From assembly GCA_900752305.1 (NCBI GenBank), contig CAADUV010000076.1:1-11381 (forward strand): a DNA stretch of 11,381 bases, given 5' to 3'. A program made the translations under genes and the position numbers. Below the pieces are notes generated by a model. The model made no database searches. It worked only from the letters and a program-made list of their open reading frames with translations, and had not been told where the DNA came from. The DNA comes from an uncultured Oscillospiraceae bacterium (GTDB lineage Bacteria; Bacillota; Clostridia; Oscillospirales; Oscillospiraceae). Below, one piece after another: positions 1-7,167 of this stretch. The first letter of the stretch is position 1; the number at the start of each line of letters is the position of its first letter.

Positions 1-202
1 CCAGACGAGGGTGTTCACCACCCTCGTCGGCACCCTCCTGCGGGGCAAGCTCCATGACCTCTACATGGCGCTGATGTTCGGCGGCCTGCTGGGCACCTAC
101 GTCCAGGGCAGCTTCATGAACAAAAACTACGGCCTCCTCAACGGCAACTCCGTGGACTGGAGCGCCTACACCGGCTACGGCGTGGTGAACACCCTCGTCT
201 GG
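1..202. repeat. 21-bp perfect inverted repeat touching the window edge
   Basis: Bases 1-21 are the exact reverse complement of 182-202; the match stops at base 22 and may continue left of the window. Bases 4-13 and 19-28 also form a 10-bp palindrome of their own. Both copies lie in the coding frame of the first gene. If it is an assembly edge effect, the first seven codons are unreliable. Confidence 0.7.
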
Positions 203-1900
203 GTGGTTTGCATCCTGGTGCCCCTCATCGCCATGCTGATCTGGAAACAGAAGAAGGTGCGCCCGGTGTTCCTCTTCCTCTCCTGTGCCCTCATCCTCAT
301 GCAGGGCGCCTCCCTGGTGGTCTCCTTCATCAACTACCCCACCGTCACCGAGAGCGCCACCCTGACCACAGAAGGGCTTTACGACCTGTCCAAGGAGAAC
401 AACACCATCCTGTTCATCGTGGACACCTTGGATGAGCAGTACTATCAGGAAATGCTCCAGCGGCATCCGGAATACACCAAGAAGCTGGAAGGCTTCACCA
501 ACTATGACAACGCCATGGCCGGCGGCTCCCGGACCCCGGTGGGTCTGCCCCTGCTGCTGACCGGCATCCCCCGCCTGGAGCAGGGCACTTATGCCCAGTA
601 CATGGACATGGTCTGGAGCGAGCAGACCGTCTTCTCCGACCTGAAAGCCGCAGGCTACGACACCCGCCTGTTCACCGAATCCCGCTTCGTGGGCTCCACC
701 GCCCTGGATGTGCTGGACAACCTGGAGATGTCCACCACCAGCGTGGGCGACTACACCGGTCTGACCAAGAAGATGTACAAGCTGACCCTGTACAAGTACG
801 TCCCTCACTTCCTCAAGTGGCGGTTCTGGATGACCACCAACGAGTTTGACAAGTACAAATCCGATCGGGAATATGTGGTCAACGACGCCAAGCTGTACAA
901 GAAGTATCAGAACAACGACGGCTTCACCTACACGAACCAGGCCAAGTGCTTCCGGCTGTACCATATGCTGGGCGCGCACAAGCGGTTCACCCTGAACGCC
1001 GACGGCACCCGGAACAAAAAGACCACGTCCCAAAAGACCCAGATCGACGGCTGTTTCCACATCATCTTCGATATGCTGGACGACCTGAAAGAGAACGGCG
1101 TCTATGACAAGTCCAACATCATCATCATGTCCGACCACGGGGACAAGGGCAAGGCTCAGTGGGGCACCCTGCTGTACAAGCCCGCCGGTTCCACCGGCGC
1201 TTATAAGACCAACAGCGCCCCGGTCTCCTTCCTGGACATCCCCGCCACCCTGGCCTCCATCGCCGGTGGAGACGTGTCCGACGCAGGCACGGGCAAGACC
1301 TTGGACGACATCAAGGAGGGCGAGACCCGCACCCGTACCATGTACCTGCACAGCGGCACCAACGCCACCAACTGCACCGACGAGTACCAAAGCACTGCCC
1401 ACGCCTCGGATTCCGACGCTCTGAAGCTGGTCAAGCAGTACACCATCTCGGACAACTCCACCATCCCCGCCTATCAGCTGGGCAAGCCCCTGTCCTTCAC
1501 CATCGACAAGGCCACCGGCAACGTCTACTGTACCTACGGCTTCCGCACCGTCCAGACCAACACCACCTGTATGGAGGGCTATCGGTCTCAGCTGGTCATC
1601 CCCATCGAGAACCCGCCGGAATCCGGCGACCTGACCGCCACCCTGTCCTATAAGGACGTCATCACCGCCTGTCACATGACCATCACGGTGGACGGCGAGA
1701 CGGTACTGGAGCACGATTTCGCCCGGAAGGACCGCAACGGCAAGGTCACCTTCACCTTCCCGGCCAGCGCCCTGAAGGACGGGAAGCTGACCATCGACTT
1801 CACCGTCCCCAGCCTGCCGGAGAGCGAGGAGGACAAGGAGCCTGGCCACCGCACCAAGACCGTCCGCATCACCGGCCTGGTGATCGACACCGTAGATTAA
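2..1900 (+). CDS. Membrane-anchored sulfatase/LTA-synthase-like phosphotransferase, 5' partial
   Basis: Alkaline-phosphatase-superfamily membrane enzyme, probably moving a phosphoglycerol or similar phospho-group onto a surface polymer outside the membrane. The frame is open to the left edge, so the true start lies upstream; the GTG at 11 is only the first possible start inside the window (residues counted from it). Three hydrophobic segments (about 16-31, 54-79, 83-107) precede a large extracytoplasmic domain. Sulfatase-fold signatures are visible: ILFIVDTLD (metal-side Asp138), GGSRTPVGLPLLLTG (Thr175 is the likely nucleophile) and IIIMSDHGDKG (Asp375-His376), followed by the usual FLDIPATLASIAGG. 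Residues from about 500 on look like a separate beta-rich domain. The family is seen directly; donor and acceptor are inferred from the adjoining polyol-phosphate and choline genes. It could instead be a true sulfatase or phosphoethanolamine-type transferase. The next gene starts 20 bases after the stop, consistent with one operon. Confidence 0.82.
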   Translation, partial: QTRVFTTLVGTLLRGKLHDLYMALMFGGLLGTYVQGSFMNKNYGLLNGNSVDWSAYTGYGVVNTLVWVVCILVPLIAMLIWKQKKVRPVFLFLSCALILMQGASLVVSFINYPTVTESATLTTEGLYDLSKENNTILFIVDTLDEQYYQEMLQRHPEYTKKLEGFTNYDNAMAGGSRTPVGLPLLLTGIPRLEQGTYAQYMDMVWSEQTVFSDLKAAGYDTRLFTESRFVGSTALDVLDNLEMSTTSVGDYTGLTKKMYKLTLYKYVPHFLKWRFWMTTNEFDKYKSDREYVVNDAKLYKKYQNNDGFTYTNQAKCFRLYHMLGAHKRFTLNADGTRNKKTTSQKTQIDGCFHIIFDMLDDLKENGVYDKSNIIIMSDHGDKGKAQWGTLLYKPAGSTGAYKTNSAPVSFLDIPATLASIAGGDVSDAGTGKTLDDIKEGETRTRTMYLHSGTNATNCTDEYQSTAHASDSDALKLVKQYTISDNSTIPAYQLGKPLSFTIDKATGNVYCTYGFRTVQTNTTCMEGYRSQLVIPIENPPESGDLTATLSYKDVITACHMTITVDGETVLEHDFARKDRNGKVTFTFPASALKDGKLTIDFTVPSLPESEEDKEPGHRTKTVRITGLVIDTVD

Positions 1901-1919
1901 AAAGGAGCCACCATTTTCT

Positions 1920-4025
1920 ATGAGCGCTATCATGAACGGCCTGGGCACCATCCTGGGCTACGTAATGTATTTCTGCTACCACATCCTGGGCAATTACGCC
2001 CTGGCCATCCTGCTCTTCACCCTGCTGACCAAGGTGATCCTGCTGCCGGTGGCCATCTGGGTGCAGAACAATGGCATCAAGATCGTCCACCTGACCCCGG
2101 AGCTGAACCGGATCAAGGCCAACCACTTCGGGGACAAGGACCGCATCGCCGAGGAGACCCAGAAGCTGTACAAGCGGGAGAAGTACAACGCCTTTGCAAA
2201 CCTCATCCCCACCTTCGTCCAGCTGGTGCTGCTCATCGGCCTCATCCAAGTCATCTACCATCCTCTGAACCACATCTTCCACGCCGACGCCAGCCTCATT
2301 GACGCCATGGTGCAGCTGACCGGTCAGCTCACCGGCTGTGATGTGGACTCCGGCTCCGTGCAGCTGACGGTGGTGCAGGCCATCCAGACCGGCCAGTACA
2401 CCGACACCTTCCAGGCACTGCCCGGCATGACCGCCGACCTGATGACCCGCATCCAGGCTCTGGATCTGAACCTGTTCGGCCTGAACCTGGGCGACGTGCC
2501 CATCACCGCCGGCGGTGCCACCCTGCTGGTGCCCATTTTGGCAGGTCTGGCCGCCTTCACCCTCTGCCTGAGCCAGAACAAGATGAACCCCCTCCAGGCA
2601 GAGCAGGGCATGGCCGGTCAGCTGAGCACCACCATCCTGTCGGTGGGCATCGCCCTTTTCCTGGGCTTCTTCGTCCCCGCCGGGGTGGGGCTGTACTGGA
2701 TCTTCTCCAACCTGTTCACCATCTTGCAGCAGTTCCTGCTGAACATCATCATCGACCCCAAAAAGCACATCGACTACGAGGCGCTGGAGGAGAGCAAAAA
2801 AGCCCTGGCGGAACTTGACAACCTGGGCGGCAAGAAAAAACTCTTCGCCCACGACCCCAACGCCAAGCGGGAGAAGGCGGACTACAAGCGCTTCTTCTCC
2901 ATCGTCAACAAGCACATCGTGTTCTATTCGGAAAAGAGCGGCTTTTATAAATACTTCCAGGACACCATCGAGTACCTGCTAAAACACTCCAACGTGACCA
3001 TCCACTACATCACCAGCGACCCGGACGACCAGGTCTTCGCCCTGGCCGAGACGGAACCCCGCATCAAGCCCTATTACATCGGCGAAAAGCGCCTCATCAC
3101 CCTGATGATGAAGATGGAAGCGGACATCGTCTGCATGACCATGCCGGACATCGAGACCTTCCACATCAAGCGCAGCTACATTAAAAAGGACATCGAGTAC
3201 GTCTACCTGTTCCACGGCTTCGCCAGCACCCACCTGGTGCTCCGTGAGGAAGCGTTGGATCATTACGACACCATCTTCTGCTCCGGCCCCGTGCAGATGA
3301 AGGAGATTCGGGCGCGGGAAGCGCTGAAGGGTCTGCCCCCCAAGCGCCTCATCGACACCGGCTACGGCGTCATCGAGCACCTGCGCACCGCCTACGAGCA
3401 GATGGAGCAGGTACCCCACGACCGGCCTCAGATCTTGATCGCCCCCTCCTGGCAGAAGGACAACATCCTGGACTCCTGCATCGACCCGCTCCTGCGCCAG
3501 CTGCTGGCCGAGGACCGGTACAACGTCATCGTCCGCCCCCACCCCGAATGGATCAAGCGCTTCCCCCAGCGGCGGGAAGCCTTTGAGGCGCGGCATAAGG
3601 CGGAGCTGGACGCAGGCCGCTTTGTCTTCCAGACTGACTTTTCTTCCGGCGACACCGTCTACCAATCTGACCTGCTCATCACCGACTGGTCCACCATCGC
3701 CATGGAATTTTCCTTCACTACCTGCAAGCCTTCCCTGTACATCAACACCCCCATGAAGGTCATGAACCCCAACTACAAGGAACTGCCCATGGAACCCCTG
3801 GACATCACCCTCCGAGACCAGCTGGGCCGCAGCGTAGCGCTGGACGCGGTGGGCAGCACCGCCGGACAGGCGGTAGCCGACCTGTTGGCAGACGCAGAAG
3901 GATACCGGGAGCGCATTGGCAAGCTGGTCTGCGAATTGATGCCCAACTTCGGCCACAGCGGTGAGATCGGCGGCAAGTATATCCTCCGCTCTTTGCAGGA
4001 GAAGATCCAGAAACGGAAGGACTAA
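1920..4025 (+). CDS. YidC insertase fused to TagF/TagB-type CDP-glycerol glycerophosphotransferase
   Basis: A 701-residue two-domain protein. Residues 1-278 are a YidC/Oxa1 insertase: GNYALAILLFTLLTK and ILLPVAIW form TM1, with Lys38 where the groove Arg usually sits; TM2 is about 97-113; an 86-residue outer loop (114-200) is much longer than in SpoIIIJ; TM3 is about 201-215; TM4-TM5 contain PAGVGLYWIFSNLFTILQQ (253-271). A charged linker (279-325) leads to a glycosyltransferase-B-like domain of the CDP-glycerol glycerophosphotransferase family (about 330-700): YSEKSGFYKYF, LFHG (His432), IVRPHPEW (His541) and SDLLITDWSTIAMEF (Asp584, Asp589). The YidC C-terminus is cytoplasmic, which places the transferase on the side where CDP-polyols are. 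There is no internal stop or frameshift across the junction. AAAGGAG at 1901-1907 lies 12 bases before this ATG; a second ATG four codons on is possible. Families are sure; whether the YidC part still inserts proteins or only anchors the transferase is unknown. Confidence 0.9.
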   Translation: MSAIMNGLGTILGYVMYFCYHILGNYALAILLFTLLTKVILLPVAIWVQNNGIKIVHLTPELNRIKANHFGDKDRIAEETQKLYKREKYNAFANLIPTFVQLVLLIGLIQVIYHPLNHIFHADASLIDAMVQLTGQLTGCDVDSGSVQLTVVQAIQTGQYTDTFQALPGMTADLMTRIQALDLNLFGLNLGDVPITAGGATLLVPILAGLAAFTLCLSQNKMNPLQAEQGMAGQLSTTILSVGIALFLGFFVPAGVGLYWIFSNLFTILQQFLLNIIIDPKKHIDYEALEESKKALAELDNLGGKKKLFAHDPNAKREKADYKRFFSIVNKHIVFYSEKSGFYKYFQDTIEYLLKHSNVTIHYITSDPDDQVFALAETEPRIKPYYIGEKRLITLMMKMEADIVCMTMPDIETFHIKRSYIKKDIEYVYLFHGFASTHLVLREEALDHYDTIFCSGPVQMKEIRAREALKGLPPKRLIDTGYGVIEHLRTAYEQMEQVPHDRPQILIAPSWQKDNILDSCIDPLLRQLLAEDRYNVIVRPHPEWIKRFPQRREAFEARHKAELDAGRFVFQTDFSSGDTVYQSDLLITDWSTIAMEFSFTTCKPSLYINTPMKVMNPNYKELPMEPLDITLRDQLGRSVALDAVGSTAGQAVADLLADAEGYRERIGKLVCELMPNFGHSGEIGGKYILRSLQEKIQKRKD

Positions 4026-4074
4026 GTCCCCCTCAGCAACCCATAACCTCTGATAAGGAAGAGAGAGCGCATCT

Positions 4075-4800
4075 ATGAACATCGCAATGATCTTAGCAGG
4101 CGGCGTTGGCTCCCGGTTGGGCGCCGCCATCCCCAAACAATTCATCCCCGTCCGGGGAAAGCCCATCATCATCCACACCTTGGAGCTGTTCCAGAACGAC
4201 CCGGAGATCGACGCCATCGAGATCGTCTGCATCCGTTCTCACATGGACACCATCCGGGAGATGACCTCGCAGTACGGCATCACCAAGCTGCGCTGGGTCT
4301 GCGAGGGGGGCAGCAGCTACCAGGAGTCTGTCATCAACGGGATGAACTACCTGGACCCCTACTGCTCTGACGAGGACATCGTCCTCATCCACTTCGCCGT
4401 CTCCCCCTTTGTGGACGAGGAGATCATCAACGACTCCATCGCCGTCTGCAAAGCCCACGGCAACGGCATCTCCACCAACGACAGCGTCCTGTGCCTGTGC
4501 ACCAAGGACCCCCAGCACCCCGAACGGTCCGCCCTGGGGGTGGATCGCTCCCAGGTCATGGGGCTGAATGCTCCCCAGACCTTCCGATATGGCTACCTGA
4601 AGGCGCTGTACGCGGAGGGCATGGAGAAGGACGTGATGGACAAACTGGCGGACCCGCACACCACCACCCTGATGCTGGAGCTGGGGCACCCGATCTACTT
4701 CTCCAAGAGCAATCAGACCAATATCAAGATCACCACCAAGGAAGATCTACTCCTTTTTGAAGGCTACTTGCTGGCAAAAGAACTGCGGGAAACCCGCTAA
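4075..4800 (+). CDS. IspD/TarI-family cytidylyltransferase with altered active site
   Basis: 241 residues, the normal length for the family that joins CTP to a polyol phosphate (TarI, ribitol-5-P) or to methylerythritol-P (IspD). The N-terminal CTP loop is intact: LAGGVGSRLGAAIPKQF (7-23, with Arg14 and Lys21). GKPIIIHTLELF, EGGSSYQES, NAPQTF (165-170) and NIKITTKEDL (216-225) also match. The usual HDAxRPF motif, however, reads HFAVSPF (106-112): the metal-binding Asp is Phe107 and the substrate-contacting Arg is Ser110. The locus argues for making a CDP-polyol for the preceding TagF-like domain rather than for isoprenoid synthesis. The altered motif leaves open a different substrate, a changed metal site or loss of activity. 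From memory, related proteins in gut Firmicutes carry aromatic residues here, so this may be a real subfamily rather than decay. A ribosome site AAGGAAGAGAG at 4055-4065 supports this ATG. Confidence 0.8.
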   Translation: MNIAMILAGGVGSRLGAAIPKQFIPVRGKPIIIHTLELFQNDPEIDAIEIVCIRSHMDTIREMTSQYGITKLRWVCEGGSSYQESVINGMNYLDPYCSDEDIVLIHFAVSPFVDEEIINDSIAVCKAHGNGISTNDSVLCLCTKDPQHPERSALGVDRSQVMGLNAPQTFRYGYLKALYAEGMEKDVMDKLADPHTTTLMLELGHPIYFSKSNQTNIKITTKEDLLLFEGYLLAKELRETR

Positions 4801-4824
4801 AACAGACATAAGGAGGTACGTTTC

Positions 4825-6645
4825 ATGGTAACTTATAAAGAATTTGAGATCATCAAACACCTGATGCTGTTCCAAGGCAATACCACCGGCGCCTTCCTTG
4901 CCTACTTGGATCAGAACCTGCACTATCCGGTGTTCTCCTCTCCCAAGGAAGTGCTCACCCTCATCGCCAGACTCCAGCGCAAGGGTTATCTGAATGACCT
5001 GGAAGTGACCGAGTTCGCCCGGAAGGAGCTGGAACCCTGTCGGGTGAAGAACGCCTTCATCCTGGCCGCCGGCGGCTCCGATGTCTCCGCAAAGAGCGTC
5101 TACTCCATGCCCAAGGGTCTGTACAAGAAGAACGGCGAGACCCTCATCGAGCGTCAAATTCGCCAGCTCCAGGAGGCGGGCATCGAGCGCATCTATGTTG
5201 TGGTGGGCATCAAGAAGGAGATGTACTTCTTCCTGGAGGATATCCCCGGCGTCACGTTGGAGATCAACCCCTATCCCAAGAAGAACAACATCTATTCCAT
5301 CTTCGCCATCGCAGACCTGCTGGACAACTCCTACATCTGCAACTGCGACAACTACTTCGCCGCCAACCCCTTCTTCCCCTACGAGTACAACGCCTTCCAC
5401 GCCACCGTCCACAAGGACGATGCCGCCCAGGAGCTGTTGGTGCGCAAGAACGAGTCCGGCCGCATCACCCATGTGTACAGCGGCCGCAAGGGGCACGGCG
5501 GGGAGTGCGTCTACGGCCACGCCTACTTTGACCGTGGATTTTCCGCCCGTATGCGCCGCCATGTGAAGCACGAGATCGACGACTTCCGCATCGACTCCCT
5601 GTTCTGGGAGGAGTTCTTCGACCGCCACATCGAAAATCTGGATCTCTACGCCCGTCCCTACCACAGCGATTTCCTCTACGAGTTCGACACCATCCAGGAG
5701 ATCCAGAACATTGACGGCCTGTTCCTGGAGAACGTCAGCGGCAAGATCACCCAGAAGATCTGCGACGTGCTCCACTGCCAGGAGAAGGACGTGCACAACA
5801 TTGAGATCCTCAACAAGGGGCTCACCAACGTCCTGTTCACCTTCGTCGTCCGGGACGTGAAGTACATCTTCCGCTATCCCGGCGAGAGCAGCAGCAACAT
5901 CGTCTACCGCAAGAAGGAATGCCGCGCGCAGCTGCTGGCAGCGGACGCGGGAGTGGACAACACCTACGTGTATATTGATGAGGACGGCTGCAAAATCTCG
6001 CGCTTTGTGGAAGGCTGCAAGTCTCTGGACGGCATCTACTACAAGGACGTGGACTTCATGCAGGAGCTGGCGCGCAAAATCCGCCGCTTCCACGACGCCG
6101 GCCGGAATATGGTGGACTGGCAGGAGTATTTCAACGACCCCATCAAGGAAGCCGACCGCCTGATGATCGACGCCTCCCACATGAAGGGCGACCTGCTGAG
6201 TCGGTTCCATCGGGAGCGCGGGCAGATCATCCGTCTGTTCCAGTACGCCGAACGGGACGGGGTGGAGAAGACCATGTGCCACAACGACATCAACGCAGAC
6301 AACTGCCTGCTGACCGATGACAGCTTCGACGTGATCGACTGGGAATTTGCCGGCTTCAACGACCCCGCCTACGACTTCGGCCGGGTCATCGCGGACTACG
6401 AGTTTGACGACCCTGCCATCGACGCCATCCTGAACGCCTATTTCGGCCGCCCCGCCACGGAGCTGGAACGCCTGCACTGGATCGCCTACGTGGGCATCCA
6501 CAACTGGTACTACTTCGGCTGGGCACTGTACAAGGAGAGCATCAACGAGGACACCCGTGACTGGATGCTGTTCTTCTACAAGAAGACCAGAAAGGTCCTG
6601 GACTACGCTCTGCCCCGGTATGAAGCCTATTATAAAATCCGCTGA
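4825..6645 (+). CDS. Winged-helix / LicC phosphocholine cytidylyltransferase / LicA choline kinase fusion
   Basis: A 606-residue three-part protein. Residues 1-70 resemble a small winged-helix domain (YKEFEIIKHLM ... LIARLQRKGYLNDLEVTEFA). Residues 75-305 match LicC, CTP:phosphocholine cytidylyltransferase: FILAAGG, PKGLYKKNGETLIERQI (Lys97), KKNNIYSIFAIADLLDNSY, CDNYF (Asp175) and LYEFDT (Asp288). The usual GxGSR loop is replaced by GGSDVSAKSVYSM. Residues 310-600 are a LicA-type choline kinase: GLTNVLFTF, YIFRYPGES, Brenner motif HNDINADN (catalytic Asp488) and VIDWEFAGFNDPAYDFG (metal Asp505). One chain could therefore carry choline through phosphocholine to CDP-choline for decoration of a surface polymer. 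A separate LicD transferase is not seen in the window. The ribosome site is a perfect AAGGAGG at 4810-4816, 8 bases before ATG. The spacing of 24 bases from the previous stop fits one operon. Domain assignments are firm; choline rather than ethanolamine as substrate is inferred. Confidence 0.9.
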   Translation: MVTYKEFEIIKHLMLFQGNTTGAFLAYLDQNLHYPVFSSPKEVLTLIARLQRKGYLNDLEVTEFARKELEPCRVKNAFILAAGGSDVSAKSVYSMPKGLYKKNGETLIERQIRQLQEAGIERIYVVVGIKKEMYFFLEDIPGVTLEINPYPKKNNIYSIFAIADLLDNSYICNCDNYFAANPFFPYEYNAFHATVHKDDAAQELLVRKNESGRITHVYSGRKGHGGECVYGHAYFDRGFSARMRRHVKHEIDDFRIDSLFWEEFFDRHIENLDLYARPYHSDFLYEFDTIQEIQNIDGLFLENVSGKITQKICDVLHCQEKDVHNIEILNKGLTNVLFTFVVRDVKYIFRYPGESSSNIVYRKKECRAQLLAADAGVDNTYVYIDEDGCKISRFVEGCKSLDGIYYKDVDFMQELARKIRRFHDAGRNMVDWQEYFNDPIKEADRLMIDASHMKGDLLSRFHRERGQIIRLFQYAERDGVEKTMCHNDINADNCLLTDDSFDVIDWEFAGFNDPAYDFGRVIADYEFDDPAIDAILNAYFGRPATELERLHWIAYVGIHNWYYFGWALYKESINEDTRDWMLFFYKKTRKVLDYALPRYEAYYKIR

Positions 6646-6691
6646 GCTTCCGACTGGAAACGGGAGCACCACACACAAAGGAGTATTTGAA

Positions 6692-6997
6692 ATGAAAAAA
6701 GCACTGAAACTCTGTGGCCTGACCACCTGCTGCGCCGTCATGCTCTCCAGCTACGCCTGCGCCTATATCGATCCCTCCGTCATGACCTATACCATCCAGG
6801 CCATCGCCGGCGTGGTCATCGCTGTGGGCGCTGTGGCGGGCATCTACTGGCGGAAGGCCAAGAAGAAGGTCAACGAGAAGCTGGGCCTGGACGAGAACCG
6901 GCATAAGGAAGTGGAATCCGACGTCCTGGAGATCAAAGAGGACGACGTAGAACCCCACACCAGCGTGACCTCCAGCGTGGAGGAACCGAAAGAATAA
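6692..6997 (+). CDS. Small single-helix exported protein with YIDPS motif
   Basis: A 101-residue protein. The start is fixed by AAAGGAG at 6677-6683, 8 bases before ATG; upstream in-frame codons overlap the previous gene and give no membrane-protein-like sequence. Residues 1-24 are a signal peptide (MKKALKLCG, hydrophobic core, ACA before Tyr25 as an AxA cleavage site). Mature YIDPSVMTYTIQ leads into one transmembrane helix (about 34-52), then a basic stop-transfer stretch (WRKAKKKVNEKLG) and an acidic tail to 101. Cys23 does not sit in a proper lipobox. Short proteins with a YIDPS-helix-RK pattern are familiar near clostridial surface-polymer genes, but I know of no established function. As last gene before the terminator it may be an accessory subunit of the polymer machinery, and it is a conceivable client of the upstream YidC-like protein. 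Function unknown. Confidence 0.85.
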   Translation: MKKALKLCGLTTCCAVMLSSYACAYIDPSVMTYTIQAIAGVVIAVGAVAGIYWRKAKKKVNEKLGLDENRHKEVESDVLEIKEDDVEPHTSVTSSVEEPKE

Positions 6998-7014
6998 GCA
7001 CCCCACGAGACGAG

Positions 7015-7050
7015 AAAGAGAGACGGTCAAACATGACCGTCTCTCTTTTT
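7015..7050 (+). terminator. Intrinsic terminator of the surface-polymer operon
   Basis: A perfect 15-bp stem (7015-7029 with 7034-7048), loop AACA, ending in a T-run (7044-7050) that continues into TATATA. It lies 17 bases after the stop of the small exported protein, which sets the operon end. Confidence 0.95.
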
Positions 7051-7061
7051 ATATATAGGTA

Positions 7062-7093
7062 GAAAAAGAGGGAGGACCCCCCGGTCCTCCCTC
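7062..7093 (-). terminator. Intrinsic terminator of the hydrogenase-like gene
   Basis: An 11-bp perfect stem (7093-7083 with 7078-7068 reading minus), loop of four G on the minus strand, followed by CTTTTTCT. It lies about 75 bases beyond the stop at 7168. Back to back with the plus-strand terminator 12 bases away, it isolates two convergent transcripts. Confidence 0.9.
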
Positions 7094-7167
7094 CGTATGA
7101 CAGCATTCCCAAAGGAGCACCCCTCTCTTGCCCCTCAGAAACACACACACGATCGATATATCGCCGC

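Noticed and set aside
1869..4232. Two long minus-strand frames opposite the YidC-TagF fusion
   Set aside because: Low-complexity Val/Gln/Gly-rich shadows of a gene whose motifs are unmistakable on the plus strand.
4747..6741. Open frame of about 660 codons on the minus strand opposite the LicC/LicA fusion
   Set aside because: It is the codon-bias shadow of a gene with complete, recognised domains; its translation is Val/Gly/Asp-rich with no family resemblance and no ribosome site.
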